A DNA stretch of 7,951 nucleotides from Planctomycetota bacterium. GTDB lineage: Bacteria; Planctomycetota; Planctomycetia; Pirellulales; Pirellulaceae. The stretch's first letter is position 1. Each line of letters begins with the position of its first letter. The position numbers and the translations under genes are program-made. Location of the stretch: contig JAHWKS010000204.1 of assembly GCA_019347795.1 (NCBI GenBank), forward strand, positions 1 to 7,951, written 5' to 3'. This document shows positions 1 through 7,086 of this stretch, one piece after another. Under the pieces are notes generated by a model. The model did no database searches, was not told the origin of the DNA, and saw nothing but the letters and a program-made list of their open reading frames with translations.

Positions 1-3000
1 GGATCGGGATTGGCGCTGATCGCCGCGGGCGAGCGGGGCCTGGAGCTGCACGACGCTTCCGACCCCTCCGTCACGTACAACTTCCTGACGCAAATCGACA
101 CGCGGGGGAGGGCCAAGAGCATCGCCGTGGCGGGCGGAATCGCTTTCGTGGCCAACGGCGCCGAAGGATTAGCCGTCGTCAGCTATCTTCCCTTCGACAA
201 TCAGGGCCAACCGCCCCAAGTATCCATTGCCTCCGCCGATTTGGACGTCGATCCCAATACGCCTGGCGTGCAGGTAACCGAGGGCGATTCCCTTCCCATC
301 GCAGTCGAAGTGAGCGATGACGTGCAGGTGCGCAATGTAGAGCTGCTGGTGAACGGCGAGGTCGTGCGGAATGACATAAGCTTCCCGTTCGACCTGGAGG
401 CAATCGCCTTGAACGAAGCCGGAGATGACGTCGGCGTCCAGGTCCGGGCCACCGACACCGGCGGCAATGCAACGCTGTCCGATTCGCTAACATTCCAGTT
501 GGTTCCCGATACCTTTGGGCCGAGCATTGTGGAAACCAGCGTTTCGGCCGGCGAGACGATCGGCCCCAGCCTTCGCCGTCTGGAAATAACGTTCTCCGAG
601 CCGATGGCTGCCGCGACTATCTCGCCCGCGAACCTGCGCATTTTCGACGCGGCGGATCAAGCGATCTCGACAGACGTTGAGCTTCGCAGCCGGGACCGCC
701 GGGCCCGGGTCGGGTACGGCGTCTTGCCGGAGGGCGATTACCGATTCGTCATCGACGCGCCGGCGATTACTGATCGTGCGGGCAATCCGCTGGGGGACCA
801 GCCGATTGCGATTCCCTTTACCGTCGCCCGGTCGGCGATTCGCTGGGTGGGCGGGTTCAGCGATCGATGGACTGACGCAGACAATTGGGACCTGGGCGAG
901 CTCCCGGGCGCCGACCATGACGTGACGATCAATCCCGCCGGCGCGGAGAGCATCTTTGTCGCGGACGTCGAGATCAACATCGCTTCCTTGACGGTCGGCG
1001 GGAGCGGAACGCCCTCGCTGCGCATCGCAGACGGAGCCTTGAAAGCGATTGGCTCCGTGGAGATTGCATCCGGCGCCGTGCTCGAAATTCACCAAGGAGG
1101 TCGCCTGGACGCCGAATCCATCAACAATCGTGGGGAATTGCGGCTCATCGAAGGCGGCGTTATTGCGGGCGACCTGACGAACCAAAATCTCTTCGCCGTC
1201 GAAACGCGGGACACAGGCTCGCAAGACTCCGGGCCGGCGGTGATCGACGGCGCCGTCGTCAACACCGCCGCGGGAACGCTGCGCGTGACGCCCGACGATG
1301 AGCAGAGCACCCAGCTAAGGATAAACGGCGATTTGTTGAATGCCGGCGCAATCGAGTTGGGGACAGCCGATTCGGCGAGAGCCGCGACCTTGCTCCTCCC
1401 GCGCGACGTGCTTGTGAACGAAAGCAGCGGCGTCGTCGAATCGCTCGGGCAGATGGGAAATCTCCTTACGGCCGAATTGGATAACCGCGGGCTGATCCGC
1501 TCGGAAAGCCGGCTGACCATTGACGGCATCGGCGCCGATCATCACAACACGGGAAGGGTGGAAGTCCAATCCGGCGGGCTGACGTTGAGTCGGCTCTTTC
1601 GTTGGGTCAATGAGGGCGACGTCACCGTCGGCGACGCGGCCGCATTTCAATTTCGCGACGGCCTCTTCGAGCACTTGCAAGGGAATTTCGACGTCGGAGG
1701 AGACTGGACGATCAGCAGCGGCGTGGTCCAGCTTGGCGGCGAGCTTGACACGGCCGGGATCGGAGCGCTCCGCTTGAGCGGCACGCTCGGCGTGAACCGC
1801 CTCATCAACGCGGCGGGAAAGACGGTGGAGTTCCTGGACGGCGGGGCGGTCGATGGCGATCTCGAGAACCATGGCGCGATGATCGTCATTAATGGCGGCA
1901 ATGAAGTCAGCGGCGCCTTCACCAACGCTGCGGGCGGGACGCTGACGCTCGACGGCAGCGGCTTCTCGACGGTCGTTCCCGAACTACGGATCGGGGGCGA
2001 TGCTTCGAACGCCGGAACCATCGAATTCTTGGGACGCCGAAAGGCGAGGCTTCGCGTTGACGGAGGACCGCTGGTAAACGAGGCGGCGGTCACGATTCAT
2101 GCAAACGGAACTCCGCAAAACCGGTTCTTCCTGCATGCCGCGCTCGAGAATCGCGGAATCGTGGTGACTGATAGCGATCTCGAGGTCGCACGATCCGGCG
2201 CTCAGCATCGCCACAGCGGCGACTTTCGGGTGAACCAAGGCATCCTCACCTTCTCGCAATCCGGCGCCAATGCGAGCCTGGTGAGCACCGGGACCATTAC
2301 GGTAAACGACCCTGGCTCCACGCTCGGGCTTGTGATCGCCGGCGGCGAGTTCCGACAGAGCGGCGGCGCCATCAGCCTCAACGGCGCCTTGGACATCCGC
2401 GATACGACCTTCACGGCGGACGCCGGGTCGTTCGCATTCCCGGATGGCTTCTGGGACGCGGAGGACTCCGTGATCAATATTTTGGGCGACTTTTCGACCG
2501 CGGGCCTTCATTTGCTGGAATTGACCGACAGCACGCTTAACATCAGCGGGACGCTGACCCACGCCGACGATGAGACACTGCGGCTGATTCGCAGTACGGT
2601 CGTCGGCGATGTGGTGAACCAGGGGATCCTCGACGTGCCCGGCTCCTCCAGCACCATCGACGGCGCCCTGACGAACGCGAAGGACGCCATCGTCCTCATT
2701 CGGGCCCAAGGGCCGATCGACCAATTTCGACCCATCGGCGACGCGGAATTGCGCGTCACCGGCGGCGTGCAGAACTCGGGCTTTATCTTCCTGGAGGAGG
2801 AGCAGGCTGGTCAGGGAGAGAACGACACGGCCGCCATTTCCGTCACCGGAGGCCCACTGAACAACGAGTTCAACGGCGTGATCAAGGCCGACTCGGGCAT
2901 CGGCCGACGCCGCATTGTGGCGACCGTGGAGAACGACGGCGTTCTCCAGGCGAACCAGGACTTGGTAATCGATGGGGACTTGCGGCAGGCGTCCAACGGC

Positions 3001-3699
3001 GCGTTGAACTTTCCCATCCCCGGCGCCGACCAGTTCGGCGCGATCGAGGTTACGGGCGTGGTTGTGCTGAATGGGCTTTTAAACGCAATCTTTGAGAATG
3101 GCTTCTCGCCGGCCGTGGGCTCGCGATTCGAACTCCTCACCTACACCAGCCATAGCGGGACCATCCAGGTATTTGCGCGGCAACTGCCGCCCGATCGCGG
3201 CTTCACAACGGAGGTGGACGCCGCAGGTTTGACGATGGTGATCGGGAGCGCGCTCCGCTCAGCGTCCCGCGCCGAACTGCTTCCCGAAGCGAGCGTCCTG
3301 GACGCCGCCAGCTTGCAGTCGCTGTTCGACTCCGCTGTCGCCCGCTGGGGGAGTGCAGGCGTCAGTCTTGACGCCCTCGCTCGCCTGCACACGGTGGACG
3401 TGCGAGTGGCCGAGCTATCCGGGGACCTGCTTGGACTGGCCACCGCAGACACAGTCTGGATCGACGCGGATGCGGCCGGCCACGGTTGGTTCATGGACGA
3501 CACGCCTGAGGAGGATGAAGAATTCTCTCCGACGGCGGTGGATCGCGTCTTCGGGGCGTTGGACGGCGGCCCCGCCGATGGGAGGATCGCCCTCGTGACC
3601 GTATTGCTTCACGAGCTGGGCCATGTGCTTGGTCGGGACGACCACGACGGCGGACTCATGGCGGAGATCCTCGCTCCGGGCGTTCGGAAGACGCCCTGA
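1..3699 (+). CDS. Giant exported beta-solenoid protein with C-terminal metzincin-like module (5' end outside window)
   Basis: The frame is open to the first base, so the true start lies upstream; residue numbers here count from the TTG codon at 10, which is not a credible start because it falls inside a LVIVD-type beta-propeller repeat (about 1-56, 'GLAVVSY'). Next come an Ig-like domain (about 70-165), an SbsA-like Ig domain (about 168-272, with 'FSEPM' at 195-199), and a 'WVGG...W..A.NW' entry motif (279-307) that often opens long beta repeats in planctomycete proteins. Residues about 308-1090 form a degenerate solenoid with recurring [LV]xNxG turns. The C-terminal module (about 1097-1229) has 'HGWFMDD' at 1158, HELGHVLGRDDH at 1201-1212 and a Met-turn-like Met1217. 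H1201, E1202, H1205 and D1211 fit an HExxHxxGxxD zinc site. I infer a secreted or surface protein, perhaps an adhesin or matrix component; protease activity and substrate are unknown. It converges with the minus-strand phosphodiesterase gene. The coding call is near certain; the function is tentative. Confidence 0.93.
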   Translation, partial: GSGLALIAAGERGLELHDASDPSVTYNFLTQIDTRGRAKSIAVAGGIAFVANGAEGLAVVSYLPFDNQGQPPQVSIASADLDVDPNTPGVQVTEGDSLPIAVEVSDDVQVRNVELLVNGEVVRNDISFPFDLEAIALNEAGDDVGVQVRATDTGGNATLSDSLTFQLVPDTFGPSIVETSVSAGETIGPSLRRLEITFSEPMAAATISPANLRIFDAADQAISTDVELRSRDRRARVGYGVLPEGDYRFVIDAPAITDRAGNPLGDQPIAIPFTVARSAIRWVGGFSDRWTDADNWDLGELPGADHDVTINPAGAESIFVADVEINIASLTVGGSGTPSLRIADGALKAIGSVEIASGAVLEIHQGGRLDAESINNRGELRLIEGGVIAGDLTNQNLFAVETRDTGSQDSGPAVIDGAVVNTAAGTLRVTPDDEQSTQLRINGDLLNAGAIELGTADSARAATLLLPRDVLVNESSGVVESLGQMGNLLTAELDNRGLIRSESRLTIDGIGADHHNTGRVEVQSGGLTLSRLFRWVNEGDVTVGDAAAFQFRDGLFEHLQGNFDVGGDWTISSGVVQLGGELDTAGIGALRLSGTLGVNRLINAAGKTVEFLDGGAVDGDLENHGAMIVINGGNEVSGAFTNAAGGTLTLDGSGFSTVVPELRIGGDASNAGTIEFLGRRKARLRVDGGPLVNEAAVTIHANGTPQNRFFLHAALENRGIVVTDSDLEVARSGAQHRHSGDFRVNQGILTFSQSGANASLVSTGTITVNDPGSTLGLVIAGGEFRQSGGAISLNGALDIRDTTFTADAGSFAFPDGFWDAEDSVINILGDFSTAGLHLLELTDSTLNISGTLTHADDETLRLIRSTVVGDVVNQGILDVPGSSSTIDGALTNAKDAIVLIRAQGPIDQFRPIGDAELRVTGGVQNSGFIFLEEEQAGQGENDTAAISVTGGPLNNEFNGVIKADSGIGRRRIVATVENDGVLQANQDLVIDGDLRQASNGALNFPIPGADQFGAIEVTGVVVLNGLLNAIFENGFSPAVGSRFELLTYTSHSGTIQVFARQLPPDRGFTTEVDAAGLTMVIGSALRSASRAELLPEASVLDAASLQSLFDSAVARWGSAGVSLDALARLHTVDVRVAELSGDLLGLATADTVWIDADAAGHGWFMDDTPEEDEEFSPTAVDRVFGALDGGPADGRIALVTVLLHELGHVLGRDDHDGGLMAEILAPGVRKTP
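1123..2934 (+). repeat. Degenerate Asn-turn protein repeat (about 24-residue period) within the giant protein
   Basis: Short turns of the form [LV]xNxG[xIVL], or the variant NAAGxTL, recur through the middle of the protein. I place the anchoring Asn at residues 372, 391, 418, 444, 470, 492, 513, 534, 600, 620, 639, 667, 690, 714, 870, 889, 922, 952 and 975 (numbered from the codon at 10). Spacings are mostly 19-33 residues, and equivalent turns without Asn occur near 735 and 760. Such a ladder suggests successive coils of a right-handed beta-solenoid. The DNA itself is not visibly repetitive, so the repeats are old and diverged. The periodicity is read directly; the fold is inference. Confidence 0.6.
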
Positions 3700-3703
3700 T
3701 TTT
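3678..3703 (+). terminator. Possible intrinsic terminator overlapping the end of the giant-protein gene
   Basis: GGGCGT (3678-3683) pairs perfectly with ACGCCC (3691-3696) around a 7-base loop, and a U-G pair could close it further to a 5-base loop. The hairpin ends directly before the TGA stop and is followed by a short T run at 3700-3703. It lies within the last codons of the gene. The T tract is short and interrupted, so termination would be weak. On the minus strand the same hairpin is not followed by a T run, so it would not serve the converging gene. Confidence 0.35.
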
Positions 3704-3712
3704 GCGCCGGCT

Positions 3713-6700
3713 TCATCGCAAACCAGGATCTGGCGGAGTTGCTTGGAGCCGCGGGAGGCGGTGGAGGACTTGGGGGAGGCGTTGGGGCGGCGGGTTCGGG
3801 ACGAGCACTTCCGGCGGCTCGGCCCGGAAGTAGTTGATGGCGCGATCGACGCCGTCTTCGGCGCCGTGGAGCAGCACGTCGCTGAGGAGGAACGCCAGCG
3901 CGCGGGTTCCCACGCGGCGGGTCTCCCACATGACGAATTGCGTGACGTCGATCGCGCCGTTCACAATCGGGGCGCCGCGAGCCGGAAGGCCAAAGGAGCC
4001 GCAAACCCAGCCGTCGATCGCCTCCAAGCGACGCTGCGACCAGTCCACCGCGGCATCCATGCGGATCAGGTTCGCGGTGGAGTAGAGGTTGTAATCGGCC
4101 GCCGCGATCTTGTTCCAGTGCAGCGACTGCGTCGCCTCGGCCAGCCAATTCGTATCACCCTCGACGCGCGGCGCCAACTCCTGCGCCTCGAGCGCCGCTT
4201 GCGTCTGGCGGTAAAGCGTCCGCGCCGGCGGCTCGCCGCTCCCCAGCGCCGTCGCGGCGTCGTCGATCAGCCGGTTCACGCTCACCTCCGCCAGGCTGAG
4301 CGTGTTGTAGACGATGTTGCTCAGATCCCAAAAACTCCTCGGCCGGTTGATCGTGAGGGGCTGGTGGGAATACTCCGGCCGCGGCTGGAAGGGCAACTCA
4401 TGCCAGGCGGAGAGATCGACGTCGCGCCAGTAGCGAGGCTCGACCAATGCGGAATGCGGAGTGCAGAATGCGGAATGCTTTGGTTCGAAGAGGGTCCAGA
4501 GGGGGCGGCCGTCGAAGTGGCGGGGGTCGAATTCCACCCCGACCATGGCCAGCACGGTGGGGGTGAGGTCGACGGCGCGGGCGGGAGCGCTCAGCACGGC
4601 GCCGCGGCGGACGTTGGGACCGGCGACGAAGAGCGTGCTCCGCATAGTCGCGTGGAAGGGGTGGCCGTGCGCTGTGCCGGGTTCGTTGAACGTGTTGAAC
4701 TGCCAGCCGGGCGACGCGCACACGACCAGGTCGGGAGCGAAGCGAACTTCGCGAGGCCGGAGACGCTCCTCCCACAGCAGGTGCCGCGTCATCGCCACGA
4801 CGCTGTCGGGGTACGGCGTCGCCAGCGTCAGGTGCAGCCACGTTCGCTCGTCGTGGTAAGCGTGCAGCAGGTCGGGAGGCAGCACCGCCGACAATTGCAA
4901 GGGATCGTCGGGCGGCGCGATCGACTCGCGATAGAGGATGGTCCCTCCCGCCGCGGGAGAGACATCCTCGACCACGCGATAGCGATAGAACCAGCGGCCT
5001 TCATCGTCGCGCCGCCGATCGATCACCGCCCACCCGCGCTGCCGATGGTGAACGAGGACCGAGCAGTCGTCAATCTTCGCCAACACCAGATCGATCGGAA
5101 ACTGCTTCTCGGGACGCACGTCGTGCGCCTCAACGTGGGCGAGCATGCGGATAAGATCCACCGGCGGGGCGTGCGAGGAGACGCGATATTGCATCAGCTC
5201 GCCGGCGGCGTTGGGACCGGACCAATCGGCCGACTCGAAGCCGCCGTGCGGGAGGAAAACGCGAGCGACGCCGTCGCCAAGCGCCTCCACAAACACGAAT
5301 TGCCGCGGTCCATCGCCGCGGGTTTTGTTGATCCAGCGATGCTGCCGCACCGTCAAGCCGAGTCCGCCGCCGACCCACCGGCCATCGGCGGTTCGCTCTC
5401 GCGGGCGATGAAAGAACTCGTTCGCCAGGTCGAAGCGGTCCAGATGCTCGAACCGTCCGCCGTGATGGCCGTGATCGCTTACCAGAATCAGATAGGTCTT
5501 GTCGAGACGTCCCTGGCGCCGGACGTGGCCGACGACCTCGCCGATCATTTGATCCGCTTCGGCGATGGTGCGCCGCGCCATGCCGAACTGCCCGCGGAAC
5601 TCGTGATGGCTTACCGTGTCGGTTTCCGGCAGCCAGACGATCATCACGTCGTCCTGCTGCCGCAGAAGGTGCTCGATCGCGTAGACGGTGTTGGCCTCAT
5701 CGATAAAGCGGTCGGCCTTTTGCGTTCCCAGGTACGGCGCTTCGTCGGCGAGATAACGGGTCCAAAGTCGCGGCGAAAGGTCGGACATGATCGGCAGCAC
5801 GCCCGCGCCGTACGTCTTGCCGTGCCGCGTCAGATGCCGGCCGAGCGCGGGAACGTTGCTGGTGTGCAGGGCGACGAAATCCTCCGCCGCCTGGAGGCCG
5901 GATGTCGCCCGCACCGCGAGGGCGCCGACGCCGAGCGCGACTCGATCGGCGCCTTCGCGATCCAGCAACAGCCCGCTGGTGACCGGCCCGAGCGTTTCGA
6001 GGTAGTTCTCGCTGCGGCCGCGTTTGCGATCGAAGCCGACCTGGGCTTTCAACCCGTGGCGGTCGCTGAAGCAGCCGGTCCACATCGAGCCGTTCGCGGT
6101 GATAGTGTTCGAGGGGAACACCGTGAGCGAGTTCTCGACGTGCGTTCCTCCCTCCAGAAAGATCTGCGTGATGTGTGGGAGATGTCCCATCGCCGACATC
6201 TCCTCCACCACGTCGGGACGCAGCCCGTCCACATAAAAGATGACGACCTTCGCCCGCGGAATCGGCCGCCCGGTGGGAAGGTCAGCCGGTTTACGGCGCC
6301 GCAGCCGCACCGGCTGAAGCGGCCGGTCCAACTCGACGGCGACGGTGAAGTGCCCGGCGTTGTCGGCGTGATGAAAGTCGTTCACCCCGAGGTACAGCGG
6401 ACCGGACTGCTCCGCCGCGAGACTCATCCGCGCTCCGACGTAGAAGGGCGGACCTCGTTCGCCGATCTTTCCAACAAGAGCGTAGCACGGCGCCGGTCCG
6501 GCGCCCGCTGCGGGAAGCGGAAAGAGACGGCCGACGGCGTCCGCGTCGAAGAAATACGTTCCCGCCGGTCCGGCGCGGCAGCGATCTCGTGGCGACTCGG
6601 CGGACGGCCGGCGAAACTGCACCTCGCCTCCGGCCTGAATGGCGATGGTTTGACCGGCTGCGATCCACAGCCCCGTCTCGACCCACGCCGCGTTGCCGGG

Positions 6701-6823
6701 AACCAGCAGACTGCGGAACTCGGCGGCGATCGCCGGAGCAGACGCAAAGACGAGCGCACCCAGCGCCGCAACGGCGGAGAAGCCGCTTCCCCGAGGGTAT
6801 GCCCGCCGCACGCCGATCACCAT
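3713..6823 (-). CDS. Exported alkaline-phosphatase-superfamily phosphodiesterase with N-terminal PA-IL-like lectin domain
   Basis: This 1036-residue protein belongs to the type I phosphodiesterase/nucleotide pyrophosphatase branch of the alkaline phosphatase superfamily, two-metal enzymes that hydrolyse phosphate mono- or diesters. A signal peptide spans 1-34 (Arg-rich start, hydrophobic core, probable cleavage AIAA|EF), implying action outside the cytoplasm. Residues about 36-166 resemble the PA-IL (LecA) sugar-binding jelly roll ('ALVGKIG', 'LGVND', 'DNAGHF'). The catalytic domain starts near 190: Asp199 in VDGLRPD, probable nucleophile Thr240 in FPSNTITAN, Asp402 and His406 in ETDTVSHH, Asp450-His451 in SDHGHH, and His719 in AHGHPFH. 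These correspond to the family's metal and nucleophile positions. The roughly 270 residues between 452 and 718 are long for the family. A mostly helical domain of unknown role (about 800-1000) and a Pro-rich tail follow. The ATG at 6823 was chosen because it gives the signal peptide; the frame itself stays open to 7117. The substrate cannot be told from sequence. Confidence 0.93.
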   Translation of the reverse strand: MVIGVRRAYPRGSGFSAVAALGALVFASAPAIAAEFRSLLVPGNAAWVETGLWIAAGQTIAIQAGGEVQFRRPSAESPRDRCRAGPAGTYFFDADAVGRLFPLPAAGAGPAPCYALVGKIGERGPPFYVGARMSLAAEQSGPLYLGVNDFHHADNAGHFTVAVELDRPLQPVRLRRRKPADLPTGRPIPRAKVVIFYVDGLRPDVVEEMSAMGHLPHITQIFLEGGTHVENSLTVFPSNTITANGSMWTGCFSDRHGLKAQVGFDRKRGRSENYLETLGPVTSGLLLDREGADRVALGVGALAVRATSGLQAAEDFVALHTSNVPALGRHLTRHGKTYGAGVLPIMSDLSPRLWTRYLADEAPYLGTQKADRFIDEANTVYAIEHLLRQQDDVMIVWLPETDTVSHHEFRGQFGMARRTIAEADQMIGEVVGHVRRQGRLDKTYLILVSDHGHHGGRFEHLDRFDLANEFFHRPRERTADGRWVGGGLGLTVRQHRWINKTRGDGPRQFVFVEALGDGVARVFLPHGGFESADWSGPNAAGELMQYRVSSHAPPVDLIRMLAHVEAHDVRPEKQFPIDLVLAKIDDCSVLVHHRQRGWAVIDRRRDDEGRWFYRYRVVEDVSPAAGGTILYRESIAPPDDPLQLSAVLPPDLLHAYHDERTWLHLTLATPYPDSVVAMTRHLLWEERLRPREVRFAPDLVVCASPGWQFNTFNEPGTAHGHPFHATMRSTLFVAGPNVRRGAVLSAPARAVDLTPTVLAMVGVEFDPRHFDGRPLWTLFEPKHSAFCTPHSALVEPRYWRDVDLSAWHELPFQPRPEYSHQPLTINRPRSFWDLSNIVYNTLSLAEVSVNRLIDDAATALGSGEPPARTLYRQTQAALEAQELAPRVEGDTNWLAEATQSLHWNKIAAADYNLYSTANLIRMDAAVDWSQRRLEAIDGWVCGSFGLPARGAPIVNGAIDVTQFVMWETRRVGTRALAFLLSDVLLHGAEDGVDRAINYFRAEPPEVLVPNPPPQRLPQVLHRLPRLQATPPDPGLR
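4440..4488. repeat. Heptanucleotide tandem array with imperfect inverted flanks, inside the phosphodiesterase gene
   Basis: Five consecutive 7-base units lie at 4444, 4451, 4458, 4465 and 4472, with consensus GGAATGC on the plus strand. Two units are exact, two differ from the consensus at one position and the first differs at two. The flanks are near inverted copies: TCGACCAA at 4440-4447 and TTGGTTCGA at 4480-4488, differing by one base indel; the left flank overlaps the first unit. On the coding strand the array is read in frame as HSAFCTP followed by HSALVEP (residues 783-796), a 7-residue period because 21 bases is three units. It sits just after the catalytic domain, in what looks like a linker. 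No second copy occurs in this window. Confidence 0.8.
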
Positions 6824-6834
6824 GCCCGCAGTTG

Positions 6835-6838
6835 CCTC
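6835..6838 (-). promoter_or_regulatory. Shine-Dalgarno-like GAGG for the phosphodiesterase start
   Basis: On the minus strand GAGG lies 11 bases before the ATG at 6823. The spacing is on the long side. It supports the start that also yields a clean signal peptide, over the upstream in-frame ATG at 6934. Planctomycetes often lack strong Shine-Dalgarno sequences, so the weight of this evidence is small. Confidence 0.35.
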
Positions 6839-6970
6839 ATTCCCTGGAAAACGCGAAACGGCGAACTGTACCGGCTCCGCAAATTCCCGGCAATACGCGC
6901 GGGATACCCCTGCAAGGGGAGTGGCAGCGCGCATCGACGGAGATTGGCTCGACGACAGACGAAGGATCCT

Positions 6971-6986
6971 GCGGCGCTTTCGCCGC
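6971..6986. other. Perfect 6-bp GC hairpin in the divergent intergenic region
   Basis: GCGGCG (6971-6976) and CGCCGC (6981-6986) are exact reverse complements separated by the four bases CTTT. No T run follows on the plus strand, so it is not an obvious terminator. It could be an operator-like dyad between the two promoters, a leader structure of the minus-strand transcript, or chance in GC-rich DNA. Confidence 0.4.
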
Positions 6987-7000
6987 CGCGAAATTGGGCT

Positions 7001-7006
7001 TATATT
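7001..7006 (+). promoter_or_regulatory. Candidate -10 element for lepB
   Basis: TATATT matches the sigma-70 -10 consensus at five of six positions and lies in the AT-rich patch about 45-50 bases before the earliest plausible lepB start. No good -35 box is found 16-18 bases upstream; the hexamer at the 17-base spacing (TTTCGC, 6978-6983) is poor and overlaps the GC hairpin. The reverse strand of the same patch offers TATAAG for the phosphodiesterase gene, equally without a clear -35. Confidence 0.25.
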
Positions 7007-7037
7007 TTCCGCTCCAACGCGAATAATAAGGAAACGG

Positions 7038-7044
7038 AAAAGGA
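7038..7044 (+). promoter_or_regulatory. Shine-Dalgarno-like AAAAGGA upstream of alternative lepB starts
   Basis: This purine run lies 6 bases before an in-frame GTG at 7051 and 12 bases before an in-frame ATG at 7057; both are downstream of in-frame stops at 7024 and 7027. It favours a start 10-12 codons earlier than the ATG at 7087, which has no purine-rich motif before it. The extra residues would add a short basic N-terminal tail. Confidence 0.35.
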
Positions 7045-7086
7045 ACCGCAGTGCAGATGCTGCGCGCCTCACCACCCCGAAGCGAC

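Larger units (their letters stand above)
6824..7086. other. Divergent intergenic region between the phosphodiesterase gene and lepB
   Basis: This 263-base stretch must hold the promoters and leaders of both flanking genes. I see a GC hairpin (6971-6986), an AT-richer patch at about 6991-7040 containing promoter-like and Shine-Dalgarno-like motifs, and no riboswitch, RNA gene or convincing small ORF. The minus frame of the phosphodiesterase stays open through it, but that extension reads as Arg-rich low-complexity protein with no recognisable domain. Confidence 0.7.

Noticed and set aside
10..12. TTG at position 10 as the start of the giant protein
   Set aside because: The frame is open to base 1 and the codon falls inside a LVIVD-like repeat with no ribosome-binding sequence, so the gene is simply cut by the window edge.
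487..2724. Minus-strand open frames of 150-250 codons under the giant-protein gene
   Set aside because: They are codon-register or offset shadows in GC-rich DNA, with Arg-, Pro- and Ser-rich translations and no domains.
3701..3722. TTTGCG/CGCAAA dyad as a bidirectional terminator
   Set aside because: The stem is only 6 bp with a 10-base loop and no T run follows it on either strand; it is too weak to annotate as a terminator in its own right.
4440..4488. Heptamer array as a CRISPR or insertion-sequence remnant
   Set aside because: Units are 7 bases with no spacers, there is no transposase sequence, and the gene reads through it in frame; it is better treated as a short tandem repeat with curious flanks.
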